Shown: positions 16,570 to 23,004 of the stretch, piece by piece | Numbering within the stretch: position 1 is the stretch's first letter | How the letters are laid out: every line of letters starts with the position of its first letter | DNA from: Pseudomonas sp. | GTDB taxonomy: Bacteria > Pseudomonadota > Gammaproteobacteria > Pseudomonadales > Pseudomonadaceae | Reading direction: 5' to 3' | Assembly: GCA_003488145.1 (NCBI GenBank) | Contig: DNMQ01000326.1 | Location: 1-30,485, forward strand | Length of the DNA stretch: 30,485 bases | Notes under the pieces: generated by a model | The model's input: the letters and a program-made list of their open reading frames with translations, nothing else | The model's database searches: none | What the model was told of the DNA's origin: nothing | Made by a program: the position numbers and the translations under genes

Positions 16570-17921
16570 TGGGCCTGGATTTCTGACACCGTGCTTGCTG
16601 CGTTTGCCAACGGCAGACGCAGGCTCGCGATGAAGCCGCCATCGGGGGGGTTGGCCAGCTGCAGCTGGCCACCGTGGCGCTCGGCCGCACGGCGTGCGAT
16701 GGCCAATCCGAGGCCATGCCCGGCCACCGTTTGTCCTGGCGCTCGGAAGAAGGGTTGGCTCAGTTGCGGCAGGTGTTCGTCGGCGACTCCTGGCCCGTGG
16801 TCGCGCACACTCAGTACCAGCTCGTCACCGTCGCGCTGCGCGCGCAGCTCCACGGGCACGCCTTCGGGGTTGAAGCGCAGGGCGTTGCGCAACAGATTGT
16901 CCAGCGCTCGTTCGAGCATTTCCGTCCAGCCAGTGAATGCTAGGCCTGGCTCGACCCGGCTGTCGATACGCTGAGCGGGCGCGACGATCCGGGCGTTGTC
17001 CTGCAGTTGTTCGAACATCGCTGGCAGGTCGACGGCCGTTGTCGTGCCGGGTTCCGCATCCAAGCGCGAGAGTTCGAGAATCTCGCTGATCAACGCTTCC
17101 AGCCGATCGCATTCCTTTGCCAGTCGCGGCCAGATCACTTCGCGTTCGCTCGGACTGGCGCGCTCGGCCAGTGCCTGGGCAATGCGCAGGCGCGCCAGCG
17201 GTGAGCGCAGTTCATGGGATACGTCGCGCAATAACTGGCGTTGACTGCCGATCAGCGCCTGCAGCCGTGCGCCCATGCGGTTGAAATCGCTCGCCAGCAC
17301 GCCGAGTTCGTCGCGCCGTGTTGCCAGGCGGGCAAGGGACTGCTGCTGATAGCTGGTCTGTCCCAGATCGTGCACGGCACGGCGCAGGCGATCCAATGGG
17401 CGGGTGATGGACAGCGTCAGCAGCAGGCTGAAGCCGGTGAGCACCACCAGTGCGATGCCCAGCGCGCTGAGCGGCCAGGCCAGGCTGCCGCGATGCCAGG
17501 CCTGCAGTTCGGGATAGGGAATGCGGTAGATGAACAGGTAGGTTTCACCGCTGGTCGGGCTGGTGTAATCGGCGGTGAGGCGTCGCCAGGGCAGTGGGCG
17601 CTCGCGATCCTGATGGCGCGCCTCGAAGGCGGCGGCGCGGGCAGGGAAGGTGCCGCGGATGATTGGCTGGCCGTTTTCCGCCAGCACCTGTACATCGACC
17701 CGTGCACGATGCCGGTGCTGTTCCAGCAGGCGCTGTGCAGCCAGCGGGCCCTGGCGCTCGTAGACCTCGGTCCAGGTTTCGGCGAGACCTTGCAGCGCCG
17801 GGTGGCGGCCGAGAATCCAGGCGTCCTGGTTCAGCGCATGGCCGAGCAGCATGGCCAGGCCGGCAACCAGTGCAATGGCCAGCCAGAAGGTTGCGAGTAT
17901 GCGCCAGAACAGTGATCGCAC
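16563..17921 (-). CDS. cpxA: CpxA-like sensor histidine kinase
   Basis: A 452-residue inner-membrane sensor kinase. TM1 (about 5-27), a periplasmic sensor (28-147), TM2 (148-172) and a HAMP domain precede the H-box D-V-S-H-E-L-R-S-P-L-A-R with phospho-accepting His236. The ATP-binding domain has the N-box N-L-L-R-N-A-L-R-F-N, D-H-G-P-G-V-A and G-H-G-L-G-L-A-I-A-R-R. It should phosphorylate the CpxR-like regulator encoded 644 bp upstream on the same strand. The start was set at GTG 17921, which has GGAGA at usual distance and begins at TM1; an in-frame TTG at 17939 overlaps a hairpin. The P. aeruginosa orthologue has been called CpxS, so the symbol is provisional. Confidence 0.88.
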   Translation of the reverse strand: MRSLFWRILATFWLAIALVAGLAMLLGHALNQDAWILGRHPALQGLAETWTEVYERQGPLAAQRLLEQHRHRARVDVQVLAENGQPIIRGTFPARAAAFEARHQDRERPLPWRRLTADYTSPTSGETYLFIYRIPYPELQAWHRGSLAWPLSALGIALVVLTGFSLLLTLSITRPLDRLRRAVHDLGQTSYQQQSLARLATRRDELGVLASDFNRMGARLQALIGSQRQLLRDVSHELRSPLARLRIAQALAERASPSEREVIWPRLAKECDRLEALISEILELSRLDAEPGTTTAVDLPAMFEQLQDNARIVAPAQRIDSRVEPGLAFTGWTEMLERALDNLLRNALRFNPEGVPVELRAQRDGDELVLSVRDHGPGVADEHLPQLSQPFFRAPGQTVAGHGLGLAIARRAAERHGGQLQLANPPDGGFIASLRLPLANAASTVSEIQAHH

Positions 17922-17940
17922 CGGGTCTCTCCACGGCAAA

Positions 17941-17990
17941 GCCCGGCAGCTCCCACCGGCGTTCTGAACGCTTGGCGGAGCCTGCCGGGC
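17941..17990. other. Long stem-loop between spy-like and kinase genes
   Basis: GCCCGGCA (17941-17948) pairs with TGCCGGGC (17983-17990). Inside it GCTCC (17949-17953) pairs with GGAGC (17977-17981), and GCGTT-CTG-AACGC (17959-17971) closes the top. On the minus strand only TTT follows, so termination would be weak. It lies 21 bp after the spy-like stop and 20 bp before the kinase start, where it could lower kinase translation or transcription relative to the genes ahead. Confidence 0.65.
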
Positions 17991-18011
17991 AGGTTTCAGG
18001 AAGGGCGCAGA

Positions 18012-18425
18012 TCAGTTCTTCTGATCGCGGTCCGCTTTCCATTTGAGGAACTCGGCACGTTCGGCGCGCTTTTCTTCCATCTTCTTCATGCCTTCGTCGA
18101 AGGCCTTGTGCTGCTCGGGCTTGAGCAGCGCGCGCATGCTCTGGTGGGTCTTCTCGCGGCTGGCGTCGAGATCGTTCTGCATGGCCTTGCGCTCGGCTTC
18201 GGGCAGCTTGTCGAGGTAGCGCTGGGTGATCTGCTGGCGCTGCCGCATCTGCTCGCCCATCAGCTTGCGCATTTCGCGTTGCTGTTCCTTTGTCAGGTCC
18301 AGGTCCTGAAACATGTGCGGGGCGTTCTTGCCGCCGTGATGACCGTCGTGCATGCCGCCAGGCATGGCGAAAGCGAGGGTCGGAACGGCAGCGGCGAACA
18401 GTAGGGCTACGAGTGATTTGCGCAT
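18012..18425 (-). CDS. Spy/CpxP family periplasmic protein
   Basis: A 137-residue periplasmic protein. A signal peptide (1-20, cleaved after A-F-A) is followed by a His-rich stretch (M-H-D-G-H-H-G-G, 25-32) and the all-helical LTxxQ domain, with L-T-K-E-Q at 44-48 and the second copy L-K-P-E-Q at 101-105. Relatives are the Spy chaperone and CpxP, which inhibits CpxA and delivers misfolded proteins to DegP. Here the gene sits between the regulator and the kinase, so a CpxP-like feedback role is plausible; the His-rich N-terminus may bind metal. AGGAGAG precedes the ATG. A CpxR box lies about 120 bp upstream. Confidence 0.9.
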   Translation of the reverse strand: MRKSLVALLFAAAVPTLAFAMPGGMHDGHHGGKNAPHMFQDLDLTKEQQREMRKLMGEQMRQRQQITQRYLDKLPEAERKAMQNDLDASREKTHQSMRALLKPEQHKAFDEGMKKMEEKRAERAEFLKWKADRDQKN

Positions 18426-18543
18426 GGTGAAAACTCTCCTGTGTAGGGAAACCGGCCATACCGACGCATCGCTCATTGGCGGCAGATCTGTGACCGGATG
18501 AGTTCAGTCTACGCAGGGCAAGGTCAAGGGCGGTCAGCTCAGG

Positions 18544-18559
18544 GTAAAGCCTCGGTAAA
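18544..18559. promoter_or_regulatory. CpxR-type box upstream of the spy-like gene
   Basis: GTAAA, six bases (GCCTCG), GTAAA. The established CpxR consensus in enterobacteria is GTAAA-N(4-8)-GTAAA, so both half-sites match perfectly. It lies just after the cpxR-like stop and before the spy-like gene, about 35-50 bases ahead of a possible -10 (minus strand TAGACT, 18506-18511), a distance suited to activation. This indicates that spy-like and kinase expression is induced by the regulator encoded just upstream. Confidence 0.7.
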
Positions 18560-18564
18560 GACGA

Positions 18565-19242
18565 TCAGACCGCGTACAGATAGCCGCGGCTGCGCAGGGC
18601 GACGATCCGTGGGCTGCCGTCGGCGTGCGGACCAAGCTTGCGCCGCAGGTTGCTGACGTGCATGTCGAGGCTGCGGTCGTAGAGTGTGAGCTTGCGTCCC
18701 AGGGCGTGCTGGGCAAGGGTCTGCTTGTCGATCGGCTCGCCTGGTTGCGCGAGCAGCGTTTCGAGGATGCGGCCTTCGGAGAGCGTCAGGCTGACGTCAT
18801 GACCGCCGACGCTGGCCACGCCGCGCGCCGGGCTGTAGCAGAGATCGCCGAACTCGACCTGGCTGGGCGTCGCGGTCGGCTGGCTGCGGCGCAACACGGC
18901 ACGCAGGCGTGCGGTGAGCTCGCGCGGGTCGCAGGGCTTGGCCAGGTAATCGTCTGCGCCAAGTTCGAGGCCGAGAATCCGATCCAGTGGCTCACCGCGA
19001 CCCGACAGCATCAGCACCGGCAGATCGGGATGTTCACTGCGCAGTTGCTTGAGCAGCTCCAGGCCACTGCCGTCGGGCAGCATCACGTCCAGGACCACCG
19101 CGGCTGGCTGGTGCTGCGCCAGCGCCTGGCGTGCACTGTTGCCATCGTGGCAGGCATGGGCGACGAAACCTTCCTGAGCGAGCCAGCTGATCAGCAGCTC
19201 GCAGAGTTCTTCGTCATCGTCGATAAGCAGCAATTCACTCAT
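18565..19242 (-). CDS. cpxR: CpxR-like OmpR-family response regulator
   Basis: A 225-residue two-component regulator. The receiver domain has the acidic pocket D8-D9-D10, phospho-accepting Asp52 (V-L-D-V-M-L-P-D-G), Ser80 and Lys102 (L-A-K-P). A winged-helix OmpR-type output domain (about 128-225) ends S-L-D-M-H-V-S-N-L-R-R-K-L-G and R-S-R-G-Y-L-Y. The gene order regulator, Spy-like, kinase, and the GTAAA tandem site just beyond its stop identify it as the CpxR member of the locus. In P. aeruginosa CpxR activates mexAB-oprM; that target is not in this window. An unknown membrane protein gene lies 14 bp upstream and is probably cotranscribed. Confidence 0.9.
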   Translation of the reverse strand: MSELLLIDDDEELCELLISWLAQEGFVAHACHDGNSARQALAQHQPAAVVLDVMLPDGSGLELLKQLRSEHPDLPVLMLSGRGEPLDRILGLELGADDYLAKPCDPRELTARLRAVLRRSQPTATPSQVEFGDLCYSPARGVASVGGHDVSLTLSEGRILETLLAQPGEPIDKQTLAQHALGRKLTLYDRSLDMHVSNLRRKLGPHADGSPRIVALRSRGYLYAV

Positions 19243-19256
19243 GTCGGCTCAGGTAC

Positions 19257-19634
19257 TCAGTTGAGCCACTGGCGTCGACGGCGACCGCGCGTGACCAGCA
19301 GGCCCAGGGTGAAACTGACGACCCCGACAGCACCACCGACGGCGAACCACTGTTGCTGTTCGTTCAACATCGCGGGCAGGACTTTTGCCTGCTCGGTCTG
19401 CAACTGCAGGCGCAAGCGGCGATTTTCCTCGCGCAGACGCAGCAGCAAGGCCTCCGTGGTGTCGGTGCTCGGGCCGGCAGGCTCTGGCTCGGCTACGGCG
19501 TCAAGCTCGTCGTATTCGGCGGGGTCGCCGGGCTCGGTCACCGGAACAGCAGGTTCCGTTATTGCTTCCTCGGCATACAGCGCCGGGGTGAGCAGGGTCA
19601 GGGCAAACAGCAGGGCAAGCGATCGTTGACGCAT
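19257..19634 (-). CDS. Unknown periplasmic protein with C-terminal membrane anchor
   Basis: A 125-residue protein I do not recognise by function. Visible parts in order are a signal peptide (1-21, ending L-Y-A), an acidic Pro/Glu-rich stretch (22-58), a probable coiled coil (about 60-90, with L-R-L-R-E-E-N-R-R-L-R-L-Q), a single membrane helix (97-115) and a basic tail R-G-R-R-R-R-Q-W-L-N. The coiled coil plus anchor resembles the C-terminal half of TIGR04211 (YgiM-like) SH3 proteins, but the SH3 domain is absent. It lies 14 bp before the cpxR-like gene and is likely cotranscribed, so a role in envelope sensing is possible but unproven. Confidence 0.75.
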   Translation of the reverse strand: MRQRSLALLFALTLLTPALYAEEAITEPAVPVTEPGDPAEYDELDAVAEPEPAGPSTDTTEALLLRLREENRRLRLQLQTEQAKVLPAMLNEQQQWFAVGGAVGVVSFTLGLLVTRGRRRRQWLN

Positions 19635-19700
19635 CGGAACTCCTATTTCCTTACGAGGCCGTGGGCTGCCAGCGGCCGGGCTATTCCCTGCTGTGTCGGC

Positions 19701-20000
19701 TCAGGGCAGTACTTTCTTGAAGGGCTTGACCACCACGTTCACGTATACGCCGGCGGCCTTGTACGGATCGGCGTCGGCCCACTGCTGCGCGGCTTCCAGC
19801 GAATCGAACTCGGCGACTACCAGACTGCCGCTGAACCCGGCTTCGCCCGGGTCGTTGCTGTCGATGGCTGGGTGCGGGCCGGCGAGAACCAGGCGACCTT
19901 CGTTCTTCAGCTGCTCCAGGCGTGCCAGGTGGGCCGGGCGAGTGGCGAGGCGGTCCTGCAGGGAATTCGGTGCGTCGGTGGCGATAACGGCGTAGAGCAT
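19701..20000 (-). CDS. yciI: YciI family protein
   Basis: A 99-residue protein of the YciI/YCII family, a ferredoxin-like dimeric fold. The family pattern is visible: M-L-Y-A-V-I-A-T-D at the start, R-P-A-H-L-A-R-L (His near 23), L-V-L-A-G-P (36-41) and the central [23 protein letters not shown] near 57-79 (the D-P-Y being invariant). The molecular function of most members is unknown; the conserved His and Asp suggest an active site. The ATG at 20000 was chosen because it begins on the first strand. In enterobacteria yciI also lies near the trp region genes. Confidence 0.9.
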   Translation of the reverse strand: MLYAVIATDAPNSLQDRLATRPAHLARLEQLKNEGRLVLAGPHPAIDSNDPGEAGFSGSLVVAEFDSLEAAQQWADADPYKAAGVYVNVVVKPFKKVLP

Positions 20001-20416
20001 GGTCGATCCTCGTTCGCGTAGGGGCGGATATAAAAAGTACAGAAAGCCCGGCATGGTGACAGTGCCGGCGCGGCTTGTTTGTCGCGCGGGTCCAGGCGCT
20101 ACACACAACGGACCGCGCCGTGCAGCGCGGCATCATAGCAAACGGCGCTTGCGACGGAAGCGCTGCGCTTTCCCCCGCTGCAGCGGTTGATGGCACGCAG
20201 GATCGTATCGGCGGTCGAAGCAAGAGCGGTTTGCGGCGCCTGCAGCGCTGGCTGGCCGTAATGACGGTGACGACACGAGCCAAAGCGCCGGTGCGGCGTT
20301 AGACTAGTCGGCCGTTTGCGCCGGAGCACCCCGTCTTTCGGGCCGGTGAAGCCTTACCGCCGCAGGCTTACGGATTCTTATCGAGGTGTCTGCATCTCAC
20401 TGGAGCGCGTTACCAG
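20001..20416. other. 416-bp region without a gene, with hairpins before rnm
   Basis: No credible coding sequence on either strand. Near its right end TAGACT (20300-20305) could be a -10 for rnm. Just beyond it are a bulged hairpin, CCGG (20321-20324) with CCGG (20343-20346) and CCCG-TCTTT-CGGG (20330-20342), and a second one, AAGCCT (20349-20354) with AGGCTT (20364-20369). These could form a structured leader of about 105 bases. I could not match it to a known riboswitch. The left part should contain the promoter of the minus-strand yciI gene but nothing clear is seen. Confidence 0.4.
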
Positions 20417-21283
20417 ATGATTGTCGATCTGCATTGCCACAGCACCGCCTCGGACGGCGGGCTGGCGCCTGCCAAACTGGTGGAGCGAGCCCATGCGCGT
20501 GGTATCGAGATGCTGGCGCTCACCGACCACGACACGGTCGACGGCCTTGCCGAGGCGCGGGCAACTGCGCAGGCGCTCGGTATGCAGCTGGTCAATGGCA
20601 TCGAGCTTTCTTGCCTGTGGAACGGGGCTACCATTCATGTATTGGGCTACGCCTTCGACGCTGATGCGCCTGCGCTGCAACAGGCGATCGCACAACTGCA
20701 CGAAGGACGTTGGCGCCGCGCCGAACTGATCGGCCAGCGCCTCGAAGCGAAGGGGATGCCGGGTGCGCTGGAAGGCGCGCGGGCGCTTCAGCAGGAACTC
20801 GGCGACAGTGGCAACGCACCGGCGCGACCGCATTTCGCCGATTTTCTCGTGCGTGCCGGTCATGTCCGCGACCGTGCCGAAGCGTTTCGCAAATGGCTGG
20901 GTTCGGGCAAGCTCGGCGACGTCAAGCAGCATTGGCCGAGCCTGGAGCAGACAGTCCAGACCTTGCGTGACGCAGGTGCGTGGATCAGCCTGGCGCACCC
21001 GTGGCAGTACGATTTCACTCGCAGCAAGCGGCGCCGGCTGGTGATCGATTTCGCCCAGGCCGGCGGTCACGCGCTGGAGGTGGTCAACGGCATGCAGCCG
21101 CTGGAACAGGTCGGCGGTCTGTCGATCCTGGTACGTGAGTTGGGCCTGATGGCCACAGTGGGCAGTGATTTCCATGCGCCCGGCGACTGGTCGGAACTGG
21201 GGCTGTACCGCAGCCTGCCGGAGGACCTGTCGCCGCTTTGGAGACATTTCGATCATGAGCGCCGCATACCTGCTGCCAGCTGA
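20417..21283 (+). CDS. rnm: PHP-domain 5'-3' exoribonuclease / nucleoside bisphosphate phosphatase Rnm (TrpH/YciV)
   Basis: A 288-residue metal-dependent phosphoesterase of the PHP family. Metal ligands are H6 and H8 in D-L-H-C-H-S-T, D13, the T-D-H-D-T motif (D37-H38), E63 in G-I-E-L-S, H74, and later L-A-H-P-W and S-D-F-H-A. E. coli Rnm (RNase AM, earlier TrpH/YciV) trims 5' ends of rRNA and tRNA-derived ends and hydrolyses 3',5'-nucleotides. The downstream yciO-type gene starts 13 bp later, the same pairing as in E. coli. The ATG at 20417 begins directly on the first strand of the domain. Confidence 0.92.
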   Translation: MIVDLHCHSTASDGGLAPAKLVERAHARGIEMLALTDHDTVDGLAEARATAQALGMQLVNGIELSCLWNGATIHVLGYAFDADAPALQQAIAQLHEGRWRRAELIGQRLEAKGMPGALEGARALQQELGDSGNAPARPHFADFLVRAGHVRDRAEAFRKWLGSGKLGDVKQHWPSLEQTVQTLRDAGAWISLAHPWQYDFTRSKRRRLVIDFAQAGGHALEVVNGMQPLEQVGGLSILVRELGLMATVGSDFHAPGDWSELGLYRSLPEDLSPLWRHFDHERRIPAAS

Positions 21284-21296
21284 ACAGGGAGTTTCC

Positions 21297-21920
21297 ATGA
21301 GCCAGTTCTTTCAGATCCATCCGGACAACCCACAACCGCGCCTGATCAAACAGGCCGTGGAAATCATCCGCAAGGGCGGGGTAGTGGTCTACCCGACCGA
21401 CTCCAGCTATGCCGTCGGCTGCTCGATGGGTAACAAGGCCGGCATCGAACGCATCCGCCGGCTGCGCCAGCTCGATGACAAGCACAACTTTACGCTGGCC
21501 TGTCGCGATCTGTCGCAGCTTGGCCTTTTCGCCAAGGTCGATACCGCGGCCTTTCGCCTGCTCAAGGCTCATCTGCCCGGTCCCTACACGATCATCCTGT
21601 CGGCTACCCGCGAGGTGCCGCGCATGTTGCTGCACCCCAAGCGCCGCACCATCGGCCTGCGCGTGCCGGCACAGCCGATCGCCCAGGCGCTGCTGGAAGA
21701 ACTCGGTGAGCCGCTGATGAGCGTCAGCCTGATCCTTCCCGGTGAAGACCTGCCGATGAGCGACCCCTACGAGATGCGTGACGCGCTGGAGCATCAGGTA
21801 GACCTGATCATCGATGGCGGTTACGGTGGCCTCGAAGCATCGACGGTGGTCAGCCTGGTCGACGATCGGCCTGAAGTGATACGGGTCGGCTGCGGCGATC
21901 CCGAACCCTTCATGGCTTGA
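21297..21920 (+). CDS. yciO: YciO/Sua5-YrdC family protein
   Basis: A 207-residue protein of the YrdC/Sua5 superfamily, whose founding members make threonylcarbamoyl-AMP for the t6A tRNA modification. This is the YciO branch: G-G-V-V-V-Y-P-T-D-S-S-Y-A-V-G-C (about 25-40), G-N-K-A-G, K-H-N-F-T-L-A-C-R-D-L (about 62-72), P-G-P-Y-T-I-I-L (about 93-100) and R-R-T-I-G-L-R-V-P (about 115-123). YciO is not the essential TsaC and its exact activity is debated. AGGGAG precedes the ATG at 21297. It follows rnm by 13 bp, so the two form an operon. Confidence 0.92.
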   Translation: MSQFFQIHPDNPQPRLIKQAVEIIRKGGVVVYPTDSSYAVGCSMGNKAGIERIRRLRQLDDKHNFTLACRDLSQLGLFAKVDTAAFRLLKAHLPGPYTIILSATREVPRMLLHPKRRTIGLRVPAQPIAQALLEELGEPLMSVSLILPGEDLPMSDPYEMRDALEHQVDLIIDGGYGGLEASTVVSLVDDRPEVIRVGCGDPEPFMA

Positions 21921-21961
21921 GCCTGAATGGCGAGCGTGCCTGTACAACATCTGGCCTGTCG

Positions 21962-22100
21962 GTGAGAGGGTTGAGGCAAGTTCGGATGAACATGGCTCCG
22001 AGACAAGGCGCTGCGACGAGTCATAGCGGGCTATTGGCAAGGCGCAGCAACGCAGTATCGGGGCCATGGGCGTCGAAATTGACCAGCTGAACTTACCAAA
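21962..22100 (-). repeat. Palindromic intergenic repeat, copy C
   Basis: Full-length 139-bp copy, in the orientation starting TTTGGTAAGTTCAGCTGGTC on the minus strand. It is nearly identical to copy B over long runs, including a 21-base identity around ATGAACATGGCTCCGAGACA. It holds the short direct repeats CAAGGCGCTGC and CAAGGCGCAGC, the probable endpoints of the deletion in copy A. It begins 8 bp after the stop of the solute-binding protein gene, in that gene's direction, and its far end is 41 bp from the yciO stop. Confidence 0.88.
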
Positions 22101-22107
22101 AAGGCCA

Positions 22108-22859
22108 CTAAGGCAACGCCGTGGGGACCGGCATTCCGTGGCGCGCGAAGATCACCGCGTAACTGCCATCCTCGACCATCGCAGCGATCTCCCGGTTGAA
22201 GGTGGCGATGATATCGCTCAGCCGAGGATGATCGCTGCGCACCACCAGCGAAAGCTCCACCCGCCGGAACTCGCCCGGCACGAAGCGGAGTGCATCCCGC
22301 TCATGTCCCAGTTCGCGCTCGAGATGGAACAACGCAGTACGCTCGTCCTCCAGCGTCAGGTCGACGCGCCCGGCAATCACCATCTTTGCCGCCTGGACGA
22401 AGTTGGCGGCATAGCCCTTCTCCAGGCGCGTATCCTCGTTCAGCTCGTCGCTGTACATGTAGCCCCGGCTCAGCGCAATCGGATGGCCAACCAGCTGTCG
22501 AGCCCGTCGTAGCGGAAATTGCTCTCGCGACGCTGGACCCAGCGCATCCGGTTGCTCAGAAACGGGCGTGAGCTGAGCGTGTAGTCGACGCGCTTGACCG
22601 TCGGCCAGCCGTTGATCATGTCGTAGCTGCCGTTGCGCAGGCCCAGCAGAGCGCGCTCCCAGGGCACTTCGATGTATTCCACCTGATAACCCCCACGGCC
22701 GAGCGCGGTGCGGATGAGCTCGACCGACAACCCTTCCCCGGGCAGGCTGCGATCGGTGTAAGGCGGCCAGACGTTGCCGGCCAGACGAAGCACTTCGGCC
22801 GGCAACGATGCGCTTGCCAGCAGCAATATCAACCCGATGACCCGCCGTGTGCCCGACAA
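22108..22859 (-). pseudogene. Periplasmic solute-binding protein (family 3), frameshifted
   Basis: Two overlapping-frame pieces make one protein of about 250 residues: a signal-like N-terminus (V-I-G-L-I-L-L-L-A-S-A-S-L-P-A), L-R-L-A-G-N-V-W-P-P-Y-T-D, the V-P-W-E-R-A segment and N-G-W-P-T in the first piece, and G-Y-M-Y-S-D-E-L, R-V-D-L-T-L-E-D-E and F-N-R-E-I-A in the second. This is the amino-acid-type periplasmic binding fold. The first frame hits a stop at 22470. Restoring one base near 22491-22496 gives a continuous reading (D-S-L-V-G-H-P-I-A-L-S-R-G-Y), so a single-base deletion or a sequencing error is the likely cause. The start is uncertain; TTG at 22859 fits the signal peptide. No permease genes are adjacent. 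Confidence 0.75.
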
Positions 22860-23004
22860 ATTCTCTCGCTCTTCTGGCGAAACGCTATCAGCTCCAATCA
22901 AAGCACAAAGCCCGCCAGTTGACGCCAGCGTCTCGTCGGATGTCGGGCTGCATCGGAAACGCGGCAGGAGTACCATCGCGCGTTTTCCGACGAGGTAAGC
23001 GCTG

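Noticed and set aside
20075..20302. Small open frames between yciI and rnm
   Set aside because: No ribosome site, unlikely composition, and frames exist on both strands.
21084..22067. 327-codon minus-strand frame over repeat copy C, yciO and part of rnm
   Set aside because: Antisense to two well-supported genes; high GC makes such frames common.
9457..22100. Integron attC site or CRISPR as an explanation of the repeat
   Set aside because: Copies are kilobases apart, lack the attC core-site layout and integrase, and have no regular spacers.
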